A stretch of 64,000 bases of DNA from Actinomycetes bacterium. Its GTDB lineage: Bacteria > Actinomycetota > Acidimicrobiia > Acidimicrobiales > Acidimicrobilacustridaceae. Below are positions 43,193 to 50,633 of this stretch, piece after piece. The stretch lies in contig JAKOVH010000021.1 in assembly GCA_029782145.1 (NCBI GenBank), forward strand, positions 124,001 to 188,000. The letters run 5' to 3'. The notes below the pieces were generated by a model. It did no database searches, was not told the origin of the DNA, and worked only from the letters and a program-made list of their open reading frames with translations. Each line of letters opens with the position of its first letter. Positions within the stretch are counted from its first letter, which is position 1. The position numbers and the translations under genes were made by a program.

Positions 43193-43502
43193 AGCTCCTC
43201 CGAGGACGTCGGACGGGTGAGGCGCGAACCGGACCGGGGGGAGCGGCTCGAACGGGCCCAACCTAGACGACGCGCCGCGACGGACACCAAGTAGCGCAGG
43301 CGGTCGACACGGGGGTGCGGTGTAGGTGGCGTCGTGTCGCGGGCGCCGCCCGCGCCCGGCTCGTCGCGCCTCGGCCGTGGATGTGCCTGTGCCGCGTCGG
43401 CGGTGGTAGACAATCACTCACGTCGGCCCCGGTCCCGCACCGCAGGTCGGCCCGCCACGCCGTCATCATTTGTGAGCACGTTCACGAGGGAGGTCCCACC
43501 GG
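43193..43502. promoter_or_regulatory. Divergent control region between cytochrome c and the bc/nuo operon
   Basis: This 310-bp stretch has no convincing gene. It should hold the promoters of both the leftward cytochrome c gene and the rightward respiratory operon. Visible elements are a possible -10 (TAGACAAT, about 43408-43415), a Crp-like palindrome (43471-43486) and GGGAGG just before the start of the 3-TM protein gene. The part nearest the cytochrome c gene has only the ribosome-binding site. Confidence 0.6.
43471..43486. promoter_or_regulatory. Crp/Fnr-like palindrome upstream of the bc operon
   Basis: TGTGAGCACGTTCACG matches the Crp/GlxR consensus TGTGA-N6-TCACA at nine of ten defined bases. 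It ends 16 bp before the GTG of the first operon gene. If the promoter lies upstream near 43410, a protein bound here would act as a roadblock or repressor. No crp-like gene is in the window. Confidence 0.45.
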
Positions 43503-43955
43503 GTGGTTGCGTTCGTCTCTGCCCTGCTGGTCCTGATCGGGCTGAGCCTGCTCGTCGTCCCGATGAGCAAGCGGCGTCCGGTCGGCACCCCCCTCACCTG
43601 GGGCGAGGCCATGGTCGCCTCCGTGTACGCCTTCTTCTTGATGTTCTGGGCCTACGGCGTGATCCCGCACCTGTGGCTGACCTGGGCCGACAACGAGCTG
43701 CAGTGGCGCCCGGACAAGCTCCTCTACGGCCCCGGCTCGATCCTGCAGCCGCAGTCGCTCGGCGGGTCGTTCCCGATGACGATCACCTATCAGACCCTGC
43801 GCGACCTCATCGCCGTGGGCATCTACGTCGTGTTCCTCGGCGGGCAGATCGCGCTGTGGGCGTACTGGCAGAACCGGGGCAAGCGGGCCGCCGCCGCCGA
43901 GTCCACCGCCGTGGTGGAGTCCGGCTACGGCCGCCCGCTGGTGCGGAAGGGCTGA
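43503..43955 (+). CDS. Small three-helix membrane protein of the bc operon (unidentified)
   Basis: The predicted protein has 150 residues with hydrophobic helices at about 2-21, 36-60 and 100-123, a short outside loop ('DNELQWRPDKLLYGPGS') and a positively charged C-terminus. It has no Cys and no heme motif. I do not recognise the family. It is the first gene of the run, preceded by GGGAGG and a GTG start, and the ferredoxin gene begins 3 bp after its stop. Position argues for a structural or assembly subunit of the bc complex. Confidence 0.72.
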   Translation: MVAFVSALLVLIGLSLLVVPMSKRRPVGTPLTWGEAMVASVYAFFLMFWAYGVIPHLWLTWADNELQWRPDKLLYGPGSILQPQSLGGSFPMTITYQTLRDLIAVGIYVVFLGGQIALWAYWQNRGKRAAAAESTAVVESGYGRPLVRKG

Positions 43956-43958
43956 CCC

Positions 43959-44375
43959 GTGGCGCGCACCGACGCCAACCCCCCGATGCCGGAGTTCCGG
44001 GACGACTACGTCCTGCAGGAGGTCGACGCCGCCTGGCTCTCCAAGGCGGTCAAGCCCAAGCAGTTCATCCACATCGACCAGTCCGAGTGCATCACCTGCG
44101 AGGGCTGCGTCGACATCTGCCCCTGGAAGTGCATCCACCTGGTCCGCACCGAGTCGATCGACGAGGCGCTCGGCACCGAGCTGCCCGGTGAGGACCCCGG
44201 TGACCGATCCGTGTTCCTGATCGACGACGACGTGTGCACCCGCTGCGCCCTGTGCGTCGATCGCTGCCCCACCGGTGTGATCATCCTCGGCAAGGTCGGC
44301 GACGCCCCGGCCGACGGTGACCCCCACCAGCGCACTCCCACCCACGGCTACGGCTACGGCATGCGCCTCGGCTGA
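43959..44375 (+). CDS. Two-cluster [4Fe-4S] ferredoxin encoded in the bc operon
   Basis: The predicted protein has 138 residues. Cluster 1 ligands are C44, C47, C50 and C54 ('CITCEGCVDICPWKC'); cluster 2 ligands are C93, C96, C99 and C103 ('CTRCALCVDRCPTG'). The two motifs are 39 residues apart, much more than in 2x[4Fe-4S] bacterial ferredoxins, and an extra C58 is present. There is no signal peptide or helix, so it sits in the cytoplasm or on the inner membrane face. It lies between a 3-TM protein and cytochrome b, an unusual place for a ferredoxin. It could give electrons to, or take them from, the stromal-side heme of the b subunit (inference). Confidence 0.85.
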   Translation: MARTDANPPMPEFRDDYVLQEVDAAWLSKAVKPKQFIHIDQSECITCEGCVDICPWKCIHLVRTESIDEALGTELPGEDPGDRSVFLIDDDVCTRCALCVDRCPTGVIILGKVGDAPADGDPHQRTPTHGYGYGMRLG

Positions 44376-44443
44376 CGCCACCGACGAACCCACGAAGCGA
44401 CCGACCCCGAGCACCCGGCCTCGAGAGCAACGGAGCAACCACC

Positions 44444-45232
44444 TTGGCCAAGACCATGGAGCGCCCCGGCGGGAAGAAGACCCCCGGCCAGCGCGTCAGC
44501 GAGATCGTCGACAAGACGCAGGGCTCCCAGGCCTGGAACTCGATCTTCCGGCCGGGCTCGGTGTTCCGGAAGGGCTACACCGACAGCCCCCGGAACCGGT
44601 CCTACGTGATCATGAACAGCGTGCTGTACCACCTCCACCCGGTGAAGGTGAAGCGGCACGCGGTGAAGGTCAGCTACACCCTCTGCCTCGGTGGCCTGAG
44701 CTTCTTCCTGTTCATCCTGCTCACCATCACCGGCATCTTCTTGATGTTCTTCTACCGGCCCACCGCCGCCCAGGCCTGGAACGACATCTACACGCTGCAG
44801 ACCTCGGTGACCTTCGGCCTGCTCGTGCGGAACATGCACCGGTGGGCCGCCCACCTCATGGTGCTGTCGGTGTTCCTGCACATGGCGCGGGTGTTCTACC
44901 ACGGCGCCTACAAGCCGCCCCGGGAGTTCAACTGGGTGATCGGCGTGATCCTGCTCACCCTCACGCTGCTGCTGTCGTTCACCGGCTACCTGCTGCCGTG
45001 GGACCAGCTGGCGCTGTGGGCCGTCACCGTGGGCACCAACATGATGGGCTACACGCCGGTCTTCGGCGACCAGGTCCGCTTCGTGCTGCTCGGTGGCAAG
45101 GAGATCGGCACCGACACGCTCCTGCGCTGGTACGTGCTGCACGTGTTGTTCGTCCCGTTCGTCACCGTCATCTTCCTGGCCATCCACTTCTGGCGGGTGC
45201 GCAAGGACGGCGGCATCTCCGGACCGTTGTGA
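44444..45232 (+). CDS. Cytochrome b6-type subunit with predicted covalent heme ci
   Basis: The predicted protein has 262 residues with four membrane helices. Heme b ligands are H132/H146 and H233/H248, spaced 14 and 15 residues apart as in cytochrome b6. Cys81 in 'YTLCLGG' matches the b6 Cys that binds heme ci covalently. The protein ends 'DGGISGPL' like b6. It is therefore the N-terminal half of a split cytochrome b, of the b6f/Firmicutes kind and not the single-chain QcrB of most Actinobacteria. TTG at 44444 is used because GGAG is 8 nt away; ATG at 44456 lacks a site. Confidence 0.93.
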   Translation: MAKTMERPGGKKTPGQRVSEIVDKTQGSQAWNSIFRPGSVFRKGYTDSPRNRSYVIMNSVLYHLHPVKVKRHAVKVSYTLCLGGLSFFLFILLTITGIFLMFFYRPTAAQAWNDIYTLQTSVTFGLLVRNMHRWAAHLMVLSVFLHMARVFYHGAYKPPREFNWVIGVILLTLTLLLSFTGYLLPWDQLALWAVTVGTNMMGYTPVFGDQVRFVLLGGKEIGTDTLLRWYVLHVLFVPFVTVIFLAIHFWRVRKDGGISGPL

Positions 45233-45248
45233 TCGAGGAGCGCCAGCG

Positions 45249-46058
45249 TTGACCGAGATCCCCGAACACCTCCGCAAGCGGGCCGAGGCCGCTCGCGCCA
45301 AGGCCGCCGAGAAGGCGGCCGAGGGCGGCGCGCCCGCTGAGGGCGCGGCGCCCGCCGCCGGGGCCGAGGAGCCGGCGGCCGCGCCGAGCGGCGAGGCCAG
45401 CCGCATCCCGGCCCACCTGCTCGAGCGCTCGAAGTCGGCCAAGGCCCGCAAGGAGGGCGCCACCGCCGAGCCGGCCGCCGCCGCACCCGCCGCCGCCGGC
45501 GGTGGGGGCGTCGCCACCGCCGTCGCCGCCGCCGCACCGCCCCCCACCGCCACCGGCCCGGGCGGGCACACCCAGCGGCTGCTCACCGTCGTGAAGGCCG
45601 GTTCCATCCAGGACGTCAAGGCGACGCCGGTCGACAAGGTCCACACGTGGCCCCACCTGCTCGCCGTCGAGTTCGTCGCCTCGCTGCTGATGCTGACGTT
45701 CGTGCTGATCTTCTCGATCTTCGTGAACGCCCCGCTGCTCGAGCTGGCGAACATCAACAACACGCCGAACCCGTCGAAGGCGCCCTGGTACTTCCTGGGC
45801 CTGCAGGAGCTGCTCACCATGTTCCACCCGATGGTCGCCGGCGTGACCATCCCGGGCATGGGCATCTTCTTGCTGATCCTGGCGCCCTACATCGACCGCA
45901 ACCCGAACAACAAGCCCGAGGACCGCAAGTTCGCCATCTCGTTGTTCACCATGTTCCTGATGTTCTGGGCCGTGCTCGTCATCATCGGCTCGTTCTTCCG
46001 GGGTCCGGGCTTCAACTTCGTCGCTCCCTGGACCCAGGGTCTGTTCTTCGAGCTCTGA
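45249..46058 (+). CDS. Subunit-IV-like C-terminal half of split cytochrome b, with PEHL-tagged extension
   Basis: The predicted protein has 269 residues. The last 130 hold three membrane helices and the Qo loop. Where PEWY is expected, the sequence is 'SKAPWYFLGLQELL' (A178-P179-W180-Y181), so the Glu that takes a proton from quinol is replaced. The first 130 residues are an Ala/Glu/Pro-rich extension with two copies of a short motif, 'IPEHLRKRA' (4-12) and 'IPAHLLERS' (53-61). GAGGAG lies 8 nt before the TTG start. With the b6-type subunit it forms the complete cytochrome b core. Confidence 0.88.
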   Translation: MTEIPEHLRKRAEAARAKAAEKAAEGGAPAEGAAPAAGAEEPAAAPSGEASRIPAHLLERSKSAKARKEGATAEPAAAAPAAAGGGGVATAVAAAAPPPTATGPGGHTQRLLTVVKAGSIQDVKATPVDKVHTWPHLLAVEFVASLLMLTFVLIFSIFVNAPLLELANINNTPNPSKAPWYFLGLQELLTMFHPMVAGVTIPGMGIFLLILAPYIDRNPNNKPEDRKFAISLFTMFLMFWAVLVIIGSFFRGPGFNFVAPWTQGLFFEL

Positions 46059-46082
46059 CAAGGGCACAGGTAGGAGCCCCCC

Positions 46083-46943
46083 ATGAACCCTCTCGTGATC
46101 GTGATCCCGGTCGTCGTGGTGCTGGCCGGTGTGGTGTTGTTCGCGGCGGCGCGCCGGCGCGACGTCGGGTCGGCGACGGGTGCGTTGTCGCGCGAGACGC
46201 GCAAGCGTGATCGCTCGATGCCGTCGTCGTTGGTCGAGCAGGGGCCCGAGGTGGTGTCGGGGCGCGACGTGGAGGCCCGCGCCGAGCTCGAGCGCCGTCC
46301 GCCGGAGCTGGTGAAGGTCGGCGGCGCCGACCTGGCCGAGTACGTGCCGCCCGACCCCGAGACGCTGGGCGTCACCCGCCGGCAGTTCTTCAACCGGTCG
46401 ATCATCGTGCTCATGGGCTTCGGGCTGTCGGCCTTCGGTGCCGCCGTGATCGCGTTCTTGTGGCCGACGCCGAAGGGCGGGTTCGGCTCGAAGATCCGGG
46501 TGGGCAACGTCTCCGACGTGGTCGCCAAGATCGAGGCGTCGAGCGGGTTCTTGTACCTGGCCGAGGGCCGCATGTGGATCACCCAGTACCCGGCCGCGGC
46601 GCTCGAGAAGGCCAAGAAGGTGTACCCGCAGTCGGTGCTCAACGGCATGGAGGCGGGCGTGGTGGCGCTGTACCAGAAGTGCCCGCACCTCGGGTGCCGG
46701 GTGCCGTCGTGCGCCACGTCGCAGTGGTTCGAGTGCCCGTGCCACGGCTCGCAGTACAACCAGGTGGGGGAGAAGAAGGGTGGCCCGGCGCCGCGCGGCA
46801 TGGACCACTTCGCCATGGAGGTCGCTGGCGGCGTGCTGACCGTGAACACCGGTCAGATCATCCAGGGCCCGCCGATCGGCACCAACACCACTGGTCAGGA
46901 AGCTGAAGGCCCGCACTGCGTGGGCTCCGGAGGACACCACTGA
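46083..46943 (+). CDS. Rieske [2Fe-2S] subunit of the bc complex
   Basis: The predicted protein has 286 residues. There are two membrane helices, at 2-22 and about 107-127; the second follows a twin-arginine motif 'TRRQFFNRS'. The cluster-binding boxes are 'CPHLGC' (200-205) and 'CPCHGS' (218-223): C200, H202, C218 and H221 bind iron, and C205-C220 form the disulfide. It moves electrons from the Qo site to cytochrome c. Actinobacterial QcrA usually has three helices, so this two-helix form is different. The stop overlaps the next ATG by 1 base (TGATG). Confidence 0.94.
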   Translation: MNPLVIVIPVVVVLAGVVLFAAARRRDVGSATGALSRETRKRDRSMPSSLVEQGPEVVSGRDVEARAELERRPPELVKVGGADLAEYVPPDPETLGVTRRQFFNRSIIVLMGFGLSAFGAAVIAFLWPTPKGGFGSKIRVGNVSDVVAKIEASSGFLYLAEGRMWITQYPAAALEKAKKVYPQSVLNGMEAGVVALYQKCPHLGCRVPSCATSQWFECPCHGSQYNQVGEKKGGPAPRGMDHFAMEVAGGVLTVNTGQIIQGPPIGTNTTGQEAEGPHCVGSGGHH

Positions 46944-48052
46944 TGCACGACCTCAGCGGCCAGCTGGTGCTGGCCGACGTCCAGAAGGCCATCGGCTACG
47001 TCCTGGCCGTCCTGCTCGTCCTGGCGTTCGCGGTCGCCGTGCTCGTCAACATGCGACGGGGCCGGGCCGAGGTCGGCTCGGAGGTCGAGCTGGCGGCCAA
47101 CCGCAAGCCGTACATGGCCGACGACGAGCTCGAGACCAAGAAGCTCGACCGCACCCTCGGCGTCGGCCTGGTGCTTCTCGCGGTCATCGCCGTCGCTCTG
47201 CCGCTCTACTGGCTGGCCGAGCCGGGCCGGCAGGCCGACGCGGTGGCCGGCTTCGCCGACGTGGCCGTCGCCCGGGGCGAGAACACCTACGTCAACGGCG
47301 CCCAGTGCGCCAGCTGCCACGGCCCCGAGGGCGTCGGCGGCGTCGCCAACTACACCATCACCGACCCCTCCACCGGCGACTTCGTCGCCCAGGTCCAGTG
47401 GAAGGCCCCGGCGCTCAACACCGTGATGTACCGCTACACCCCCGAGCAGGTGCTGTTCATCTTGAACTACGGCCGTGGCTACTCGCCGATGCCGGCCTGG
47501 GGCGCACCCGGCGGCGGTCCGCTCACCGAGCAGCAGCTCACCAACGTGATCGCCTACCTGACCTCCATCCAGCTCACCGGCGACGAGTCCAAGGCGGCGG
47601 TGCAGGCCGAGCTCGACGCCACCTGCAAGGCCGACGACGCCGGCCAGTGCACCCTGCCGGGGGCGAAGTACAAGACCCTCGGTGAGGCGGTGTTCAACCT
47701 CGGCTACGACTCCGGCTTCGCCGGGGGCGCCTACTCCTGCGGGCGCTGCCACACCAAGGGCTGGTCCTACGGCCAGGCCCAGGTGCCCGGTGGCGGCGCC
47801 ATGGGGCCGAACCTCACGGGCGGCTCCGAGCAGCGCCAGTTCGCCACCGCGAAGCAGCAGGAGGCGTTCGTGTCGGCCTACCCGAAGGCCGGTACCGCCT
47901 ACGGCTCCAGCGGCTGGTCCAGTGGCCGCATGGGCTCGTTCGGCACCAACCCGAACTCCATCGATCCGAAGACCGCGACCATGTCGGCCGACCAGGTCAT
48001 GTTGACCGAGGAGCAGATCGCGGCCGTCGTCGCCTACGAGCGGAGCCTGTGA
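46943..48052 (+). CDS. Membrane-anchored diheme cytochrome c
   Basis: The predicted protein has 369 residues with two N-terminal helices (about 17-36 and 72-91). Heme sites are 'CASCH' (122-126) and 'CGRCH' (266-270), each in its own c-type domain; 'MPAWG' (183) offers a Met ligand for the first heme. An extra Cys pair (C228, C236) lies in the linker. It probably takes the place of the cytochrome cc subunit QcrC and passes electrons from the Rieske protein onward. It overlaps the Rieske stop and the following gene's start, so the whole set is translationally linked. Confidence 0.9.
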   Translation: MHDLSGQLVLADVQKAIGYVLAVLLVLAFAVAVLVNMRRGRAEVGSEVELAANRKPYMADDELETKKLDRTLGVGLVLLAVIAVALPLYWLAEPGRQADAVAGFADVAVARGENTYVNGAQCASCHGPEGVGGVANYTITDPSTGDFVAQVQWKAPALNTVMYRYTPEQVLFILNYGRGYSPMPAWGAPGGGPLTEQQLTNVIAYLTSIQLTGDESKAAVQAELDATCKADDAGQCTLPGAKYKTLGEAVFNLGYDSGFAGGAYSCGRCHTKGWSYGQAQVPGGGAMGPNLTGGSEQRQFATAKQQEAFVSAYPKAGTAYGSSGWSSGRMGSFGTNPNSIDPKTATMSADQVMLTEEQIAAVVAYERSL

Positions 48053-49008
48053 ACCCGATGCTCGCCACCGTCAACCTCTTCGCCGGCCTGGCCTGGAACC
48101 CCGGCATCCGGGGCATCCTCGTCGTCGCCGTGGGCGTCGCCGTGCTGTGCGGCTCGGTGTACATCCTGCTCGCCACCAACGTGGGGGCCCGGCTCGGCAT
48201 GCTGCTCGCTTTCGCCGGGCTGTTCGGCTGGCTCACCATCCTCACCTTCTTCTGGTGGCTGTCCCCGCCGGCAATCGGCCCGCGCGGCAACAACGCCACG
48301 TGGAAACCGGTCGAGATCTACGTCAACGACGGCAGCTCACCGGCCCGCACCCAGGTCCTCGAGAGCCTGGTGAGCCCGAGCGACCTGCCGACGGCGGCGG
48401 AGATCCAAGCCCAGCACCCCGAGCTGGCGACGGAGTACCCCAACGGCTTCGTGCTGTCCGACCTCGCCGCCAACAACCCCGAGATCATCGCCGAGTTCCT
48501 GCCCAAGGAGAGCCTCAACGGGTGGCGGCTCACCCCGTCGTCCTCGGCCGGTGAGGCCCAGGCCGCCGCCGACACCGCGCTCATCAACGCCCAGCTGTTC
48601 ACCACCAACAGCGAGTACAAGAAGCTCAACACCTGGGAGTTCGGCGGCAAGCCCCGGCGGGTCGACGAGTGCGAGAACTCCGACGCGTTCTGCCGGGCCC
48701 GGTTCCGGGTGGAGCGCCTCGTGACCTTCTGGGACCACCCGAAGCACTACGCCGTGGTGCAGGTGCAGCCCGTCGTGCCCCAGGAGACCAAGCCCGGTGA
48801 GGCCCCGCCGCTGCCGAAGGTCGACCAGAGCCAGCCGGTGTACTCGGTGGTGCTCGTGCGCGACCTCGGCGACGTGCGGCTGATCCCGTTCCTCTACTTC
48901 GTCATCTCCCTCAGCCTGTTCATCATCTTCGCCTGGACGCTCCACAACCGCGAGAAGGTGCTGAACCGCAACAAGGAGCTGGCGGAGGCCGCCGCCAAGG
49001 GGGCCTGA
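48049..49008 (+). CDS. Unidentified three-helix membrane protein between the bc and nuo genes
   Basis: The predicted protein has 319 residues: two helices near the N-terminus (about 22-42 and 50-70), an outside domain of roughly 200 residues with one Cys pair ('DECENSDAFC'), and a C-terminal helix (about 280-300) with a charged tail. No heme, iron-sulfur or enzyme motif is visible, and I do not recognise the family. The GTG overlaps the cytochrome c stop by 4 bp, and nuoA starts 4 bp after its stop. It may join or assemble the bc complex, perhaps with complex I. Confidence 0.7.
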   Translation: MNPMLATVNLFAGLAWNPGIRGILVVAVGVAVLCGSVYILLATNVGARLGMLLAFAGLFGWLTILTFFWWLSPPAIGPRGNNATWKPVEIYVNDGSSPARTQVLESLVSPSDLPTAAEIQAQHPELATEYPNGFVLSDLAANNPEIIAEFLPKESLNGWRLTPSSSAGEAQAAADTALINAQLFTTNSEYKKLNTWEFGGKPRRVDECENSDAFCRARFRVERLVTFWDHPKHYAVVQVQPVVPQETKPGEAPPLPKVDQSQPVYSVVLVRDLGDVRLIPFLYFVISLSLFIIFAWTLHNREKVLNRNKELAEAAAKGA

Positions 49009-49012
49009 CACC

Positions 49013-49480
49013 GTGGGCCAGTACCTCCCCATCCTCGCCATGCTGGTGCTGGCCCTGATCTTCGCCGGGGTCAGCCGGCTGGTCTCCCAGCTGCTCGCGC
49101 CGCGGCGGCCGTCGGTGCCGAAGGCGGCTCCCTACGAGTGCGGCATCATCCCGAGCCACGAGCCGCCGGAGCGCTTCCCCGTGAAGTTCTTCCTGGTGGC
49201 GATGATCTTCATCATCTTCGACATCGAGATCATCTTCCTGTTCCCGTTCGCCACGGTGTTCCGCGAGCTCGGCGGGTTCGGGATCGGCGCCATCGTCATC
49301 TTCTCGGCGGCCGTGTTCGAGTCGTTCGTGTACCTCATCAGCAAGGGCGCCCTGGACTGGGGGCCGGTCAAGCGGCTGCAGCGCTCCGACATCGTGTCGC
49401 CCGGCCGCACCTCGGCGAGCACCGTCCGCCGGGTGGGGCTCGAGGGCCGCGAGCCGGCGGCGGCCGGGGAGGCCGCCTGA
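49013..49480 (+). CDS. nuoA: NADH-quinone oxidoreductase subunit A
   Basis: The predicted protein has 155 residues with three helices. 'APYECGIIP' and '[22 protein letters not shown]' are the NuoA signatures; the Cys loop forms part of the quinone-site gate. A C-terminal tail of about 35 residues is longer than in E. coli. First nuo gene, GTG start only 4 bp after the preceding membrane-protein gene, so nuo is read from the bc promoter unless an internal promoter exists. Confidence 0.95.
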   Translation: MGQYLPILAMLVLALIFAGVSRLVSQLLAPRRPSVPKAAPYECGIIPSHEPPERFPVKFFLVAMIFIIFDIEIIFLFPFATVFRELGGFGIGAIVIFSAAVFESFVYLISKGALDWGPVKRLQRSDIVSPGRTSASTVRRVGLEGREPAAAGEAA

Positions 49481-50067
49481 TGGCGCGCGAGTCGCGCCCC
49501 TCCGGCGGGCTGCTCGAGTCCGGCCTCGAGGGGCTCAACCACAACTTCCTCACGGGCACCCTCGAGGAGCTGGTGAAGTGGGCCCGCAAGCACAGCGTCA
49601 TGCCGGCCACGTTCGGGCTGGCGTGCTGCGCCCTCGAGATGATGGCCACCGGCGGGCCGCACTACGACCTGGCCCGCTACGGCATGGAGGTCTTCCGGGC
49701 CTCGCCCCGGCAGGCCGACCTCATGATCGTCGCCGGCCGGGTGTCGCAGAAGATGGCGCCGGTGCTCCGCCAGGTCTACGACCAGATGATGGAGCCCAAG
49801 TGGGTCATCTCGATGGGCGTGTGCGCCTCGTCGGGCGGCATGTTCAACAACTACGCCATCGTCCAGGGCGTCGACCAGATCGTGCCCGTCGACGTCTACG
49901 CGCCGGGGTGCCCCCCCACGCCGGAGACGCTCATGCACTCCATCCTCACGCTGCACCACCAGATCGCCACCGGCCACCTCACCCGCCGTCCCGGCGAGGG
50001 CGCGGGCATCGTGATCGAGCAGGCCGGTCCGTCGGGTCCCGTGCCCGTCAGCCTGGGACGGAGCTGA
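49480..50067 (+). CDS. nuoB: NADH-quinone oxidoreductase subunit B
   Basis: The predicted protein has 195 residues. The N2 [4Fe-4S] ligands are in 'LACCALEMM' (tandem Cys), '[10 protein letters not shown]' and 'APGCPPTPE'. N2 passes electrons to menaquinone. The ATG shares a base with the nuoA stop. Conservation is high along the whole length. Confidence 0.97.
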   Translation: MARESRPSGGLLESGLEGLNHNFLTGTLEELVKWARKHSVMPATFGLACCALEMMATGGPHYDLARYGMEVFRASPRQADLMIVAGRVSQKMAPVLRQVYDQMMEPKWVISMGVCASSGGMFNNYAIVQGVDQIVPVDVYAPGCPPTPETLMHSILTLHHQIATGHLTRRPGEGAGIVIEQAGPSGPVPVSLGRS

Positions 50068-50069
50068 TC

Positions 50070-50615
50070 GTGGCCGACGACGCCGCCACCGGAGCGGGCG
50101 AGGTGGAGCCGCAGGACGGCCGCGAGGCGGCGGCCCCCGAGCAGCTCCACGGCCACGAGGTCACGCGCTCGCACGACCAGGTCGTGCTCCACCCCGCTCG
50201 TGAGCAGTACCCCGACCTGCTGAAGGCCCTGCACGACGACGGCTTCCACACCGTCGTCGACCTGACCTGCGTCGACTACCTGTCGCACCCCGGGCGCGCC
50301 GGGCTGCCCGCCGGCCTGCACACCGAGCGCTTCGAGGTGGTCGTGAACCTGATCAACCATCGTCGGCGCGAGCGGGTGCGGCTGCGGATCCAGGTCCCCG
50401 AGTCCGACCCGCAGCTCCCCAGCGCCTTCGAGCTCTATCCCGGCACCGAGGCCATGGAGCGCGAGGCCTACGACATGTTCGGCGTGGCCTTCGCCGGCCA
50501 CCCCGACCTGACCCGCATCCTCATGCCCGAGGACTGGATCGGCCACCCGCTGCGCAAGGACTACGACCCCGGTCGCATCCCGGTGCAGTTCAAGGGCGCG
50601 CCGGCGAACCGGTGA
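50070..50615 (+). CDS. nuoC: NADH-quinone oxidoreductase subunit C
   Basis: The predicted protein has 181 residues. The 30-kDa subunit signature 'EREAYDMFGVAFAGHPDLTRIL' (shown in part) and 'HPLRKDYD' lie in the C-terminal half. It is a peripheral-arm subunit that packs against NuoD. It is separate from nuoD here, unlike the nuoCD fusion of E. coli. GTG start 2 bp after nuoB. Confidence 0.95.
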   Translation: MADDAATGAGEVEPQDGREAAAPEQLHGHEVTRSHDQVVLHPAREQYPDLLKALHDDGFHTVVDLTCVDYLSHPGRAGLPAGLHTERFEVVVNLINHRRRERVRLRIQVPESDPQLPSAFELYPGTEAMEREAYDMFGVAFAGHPDLTRILMPEDWIGHPLRKDYDPGRIPVQFKGAPANR

Positions 50616-50633
50616 CGAGGTGGTGACCCAGCC

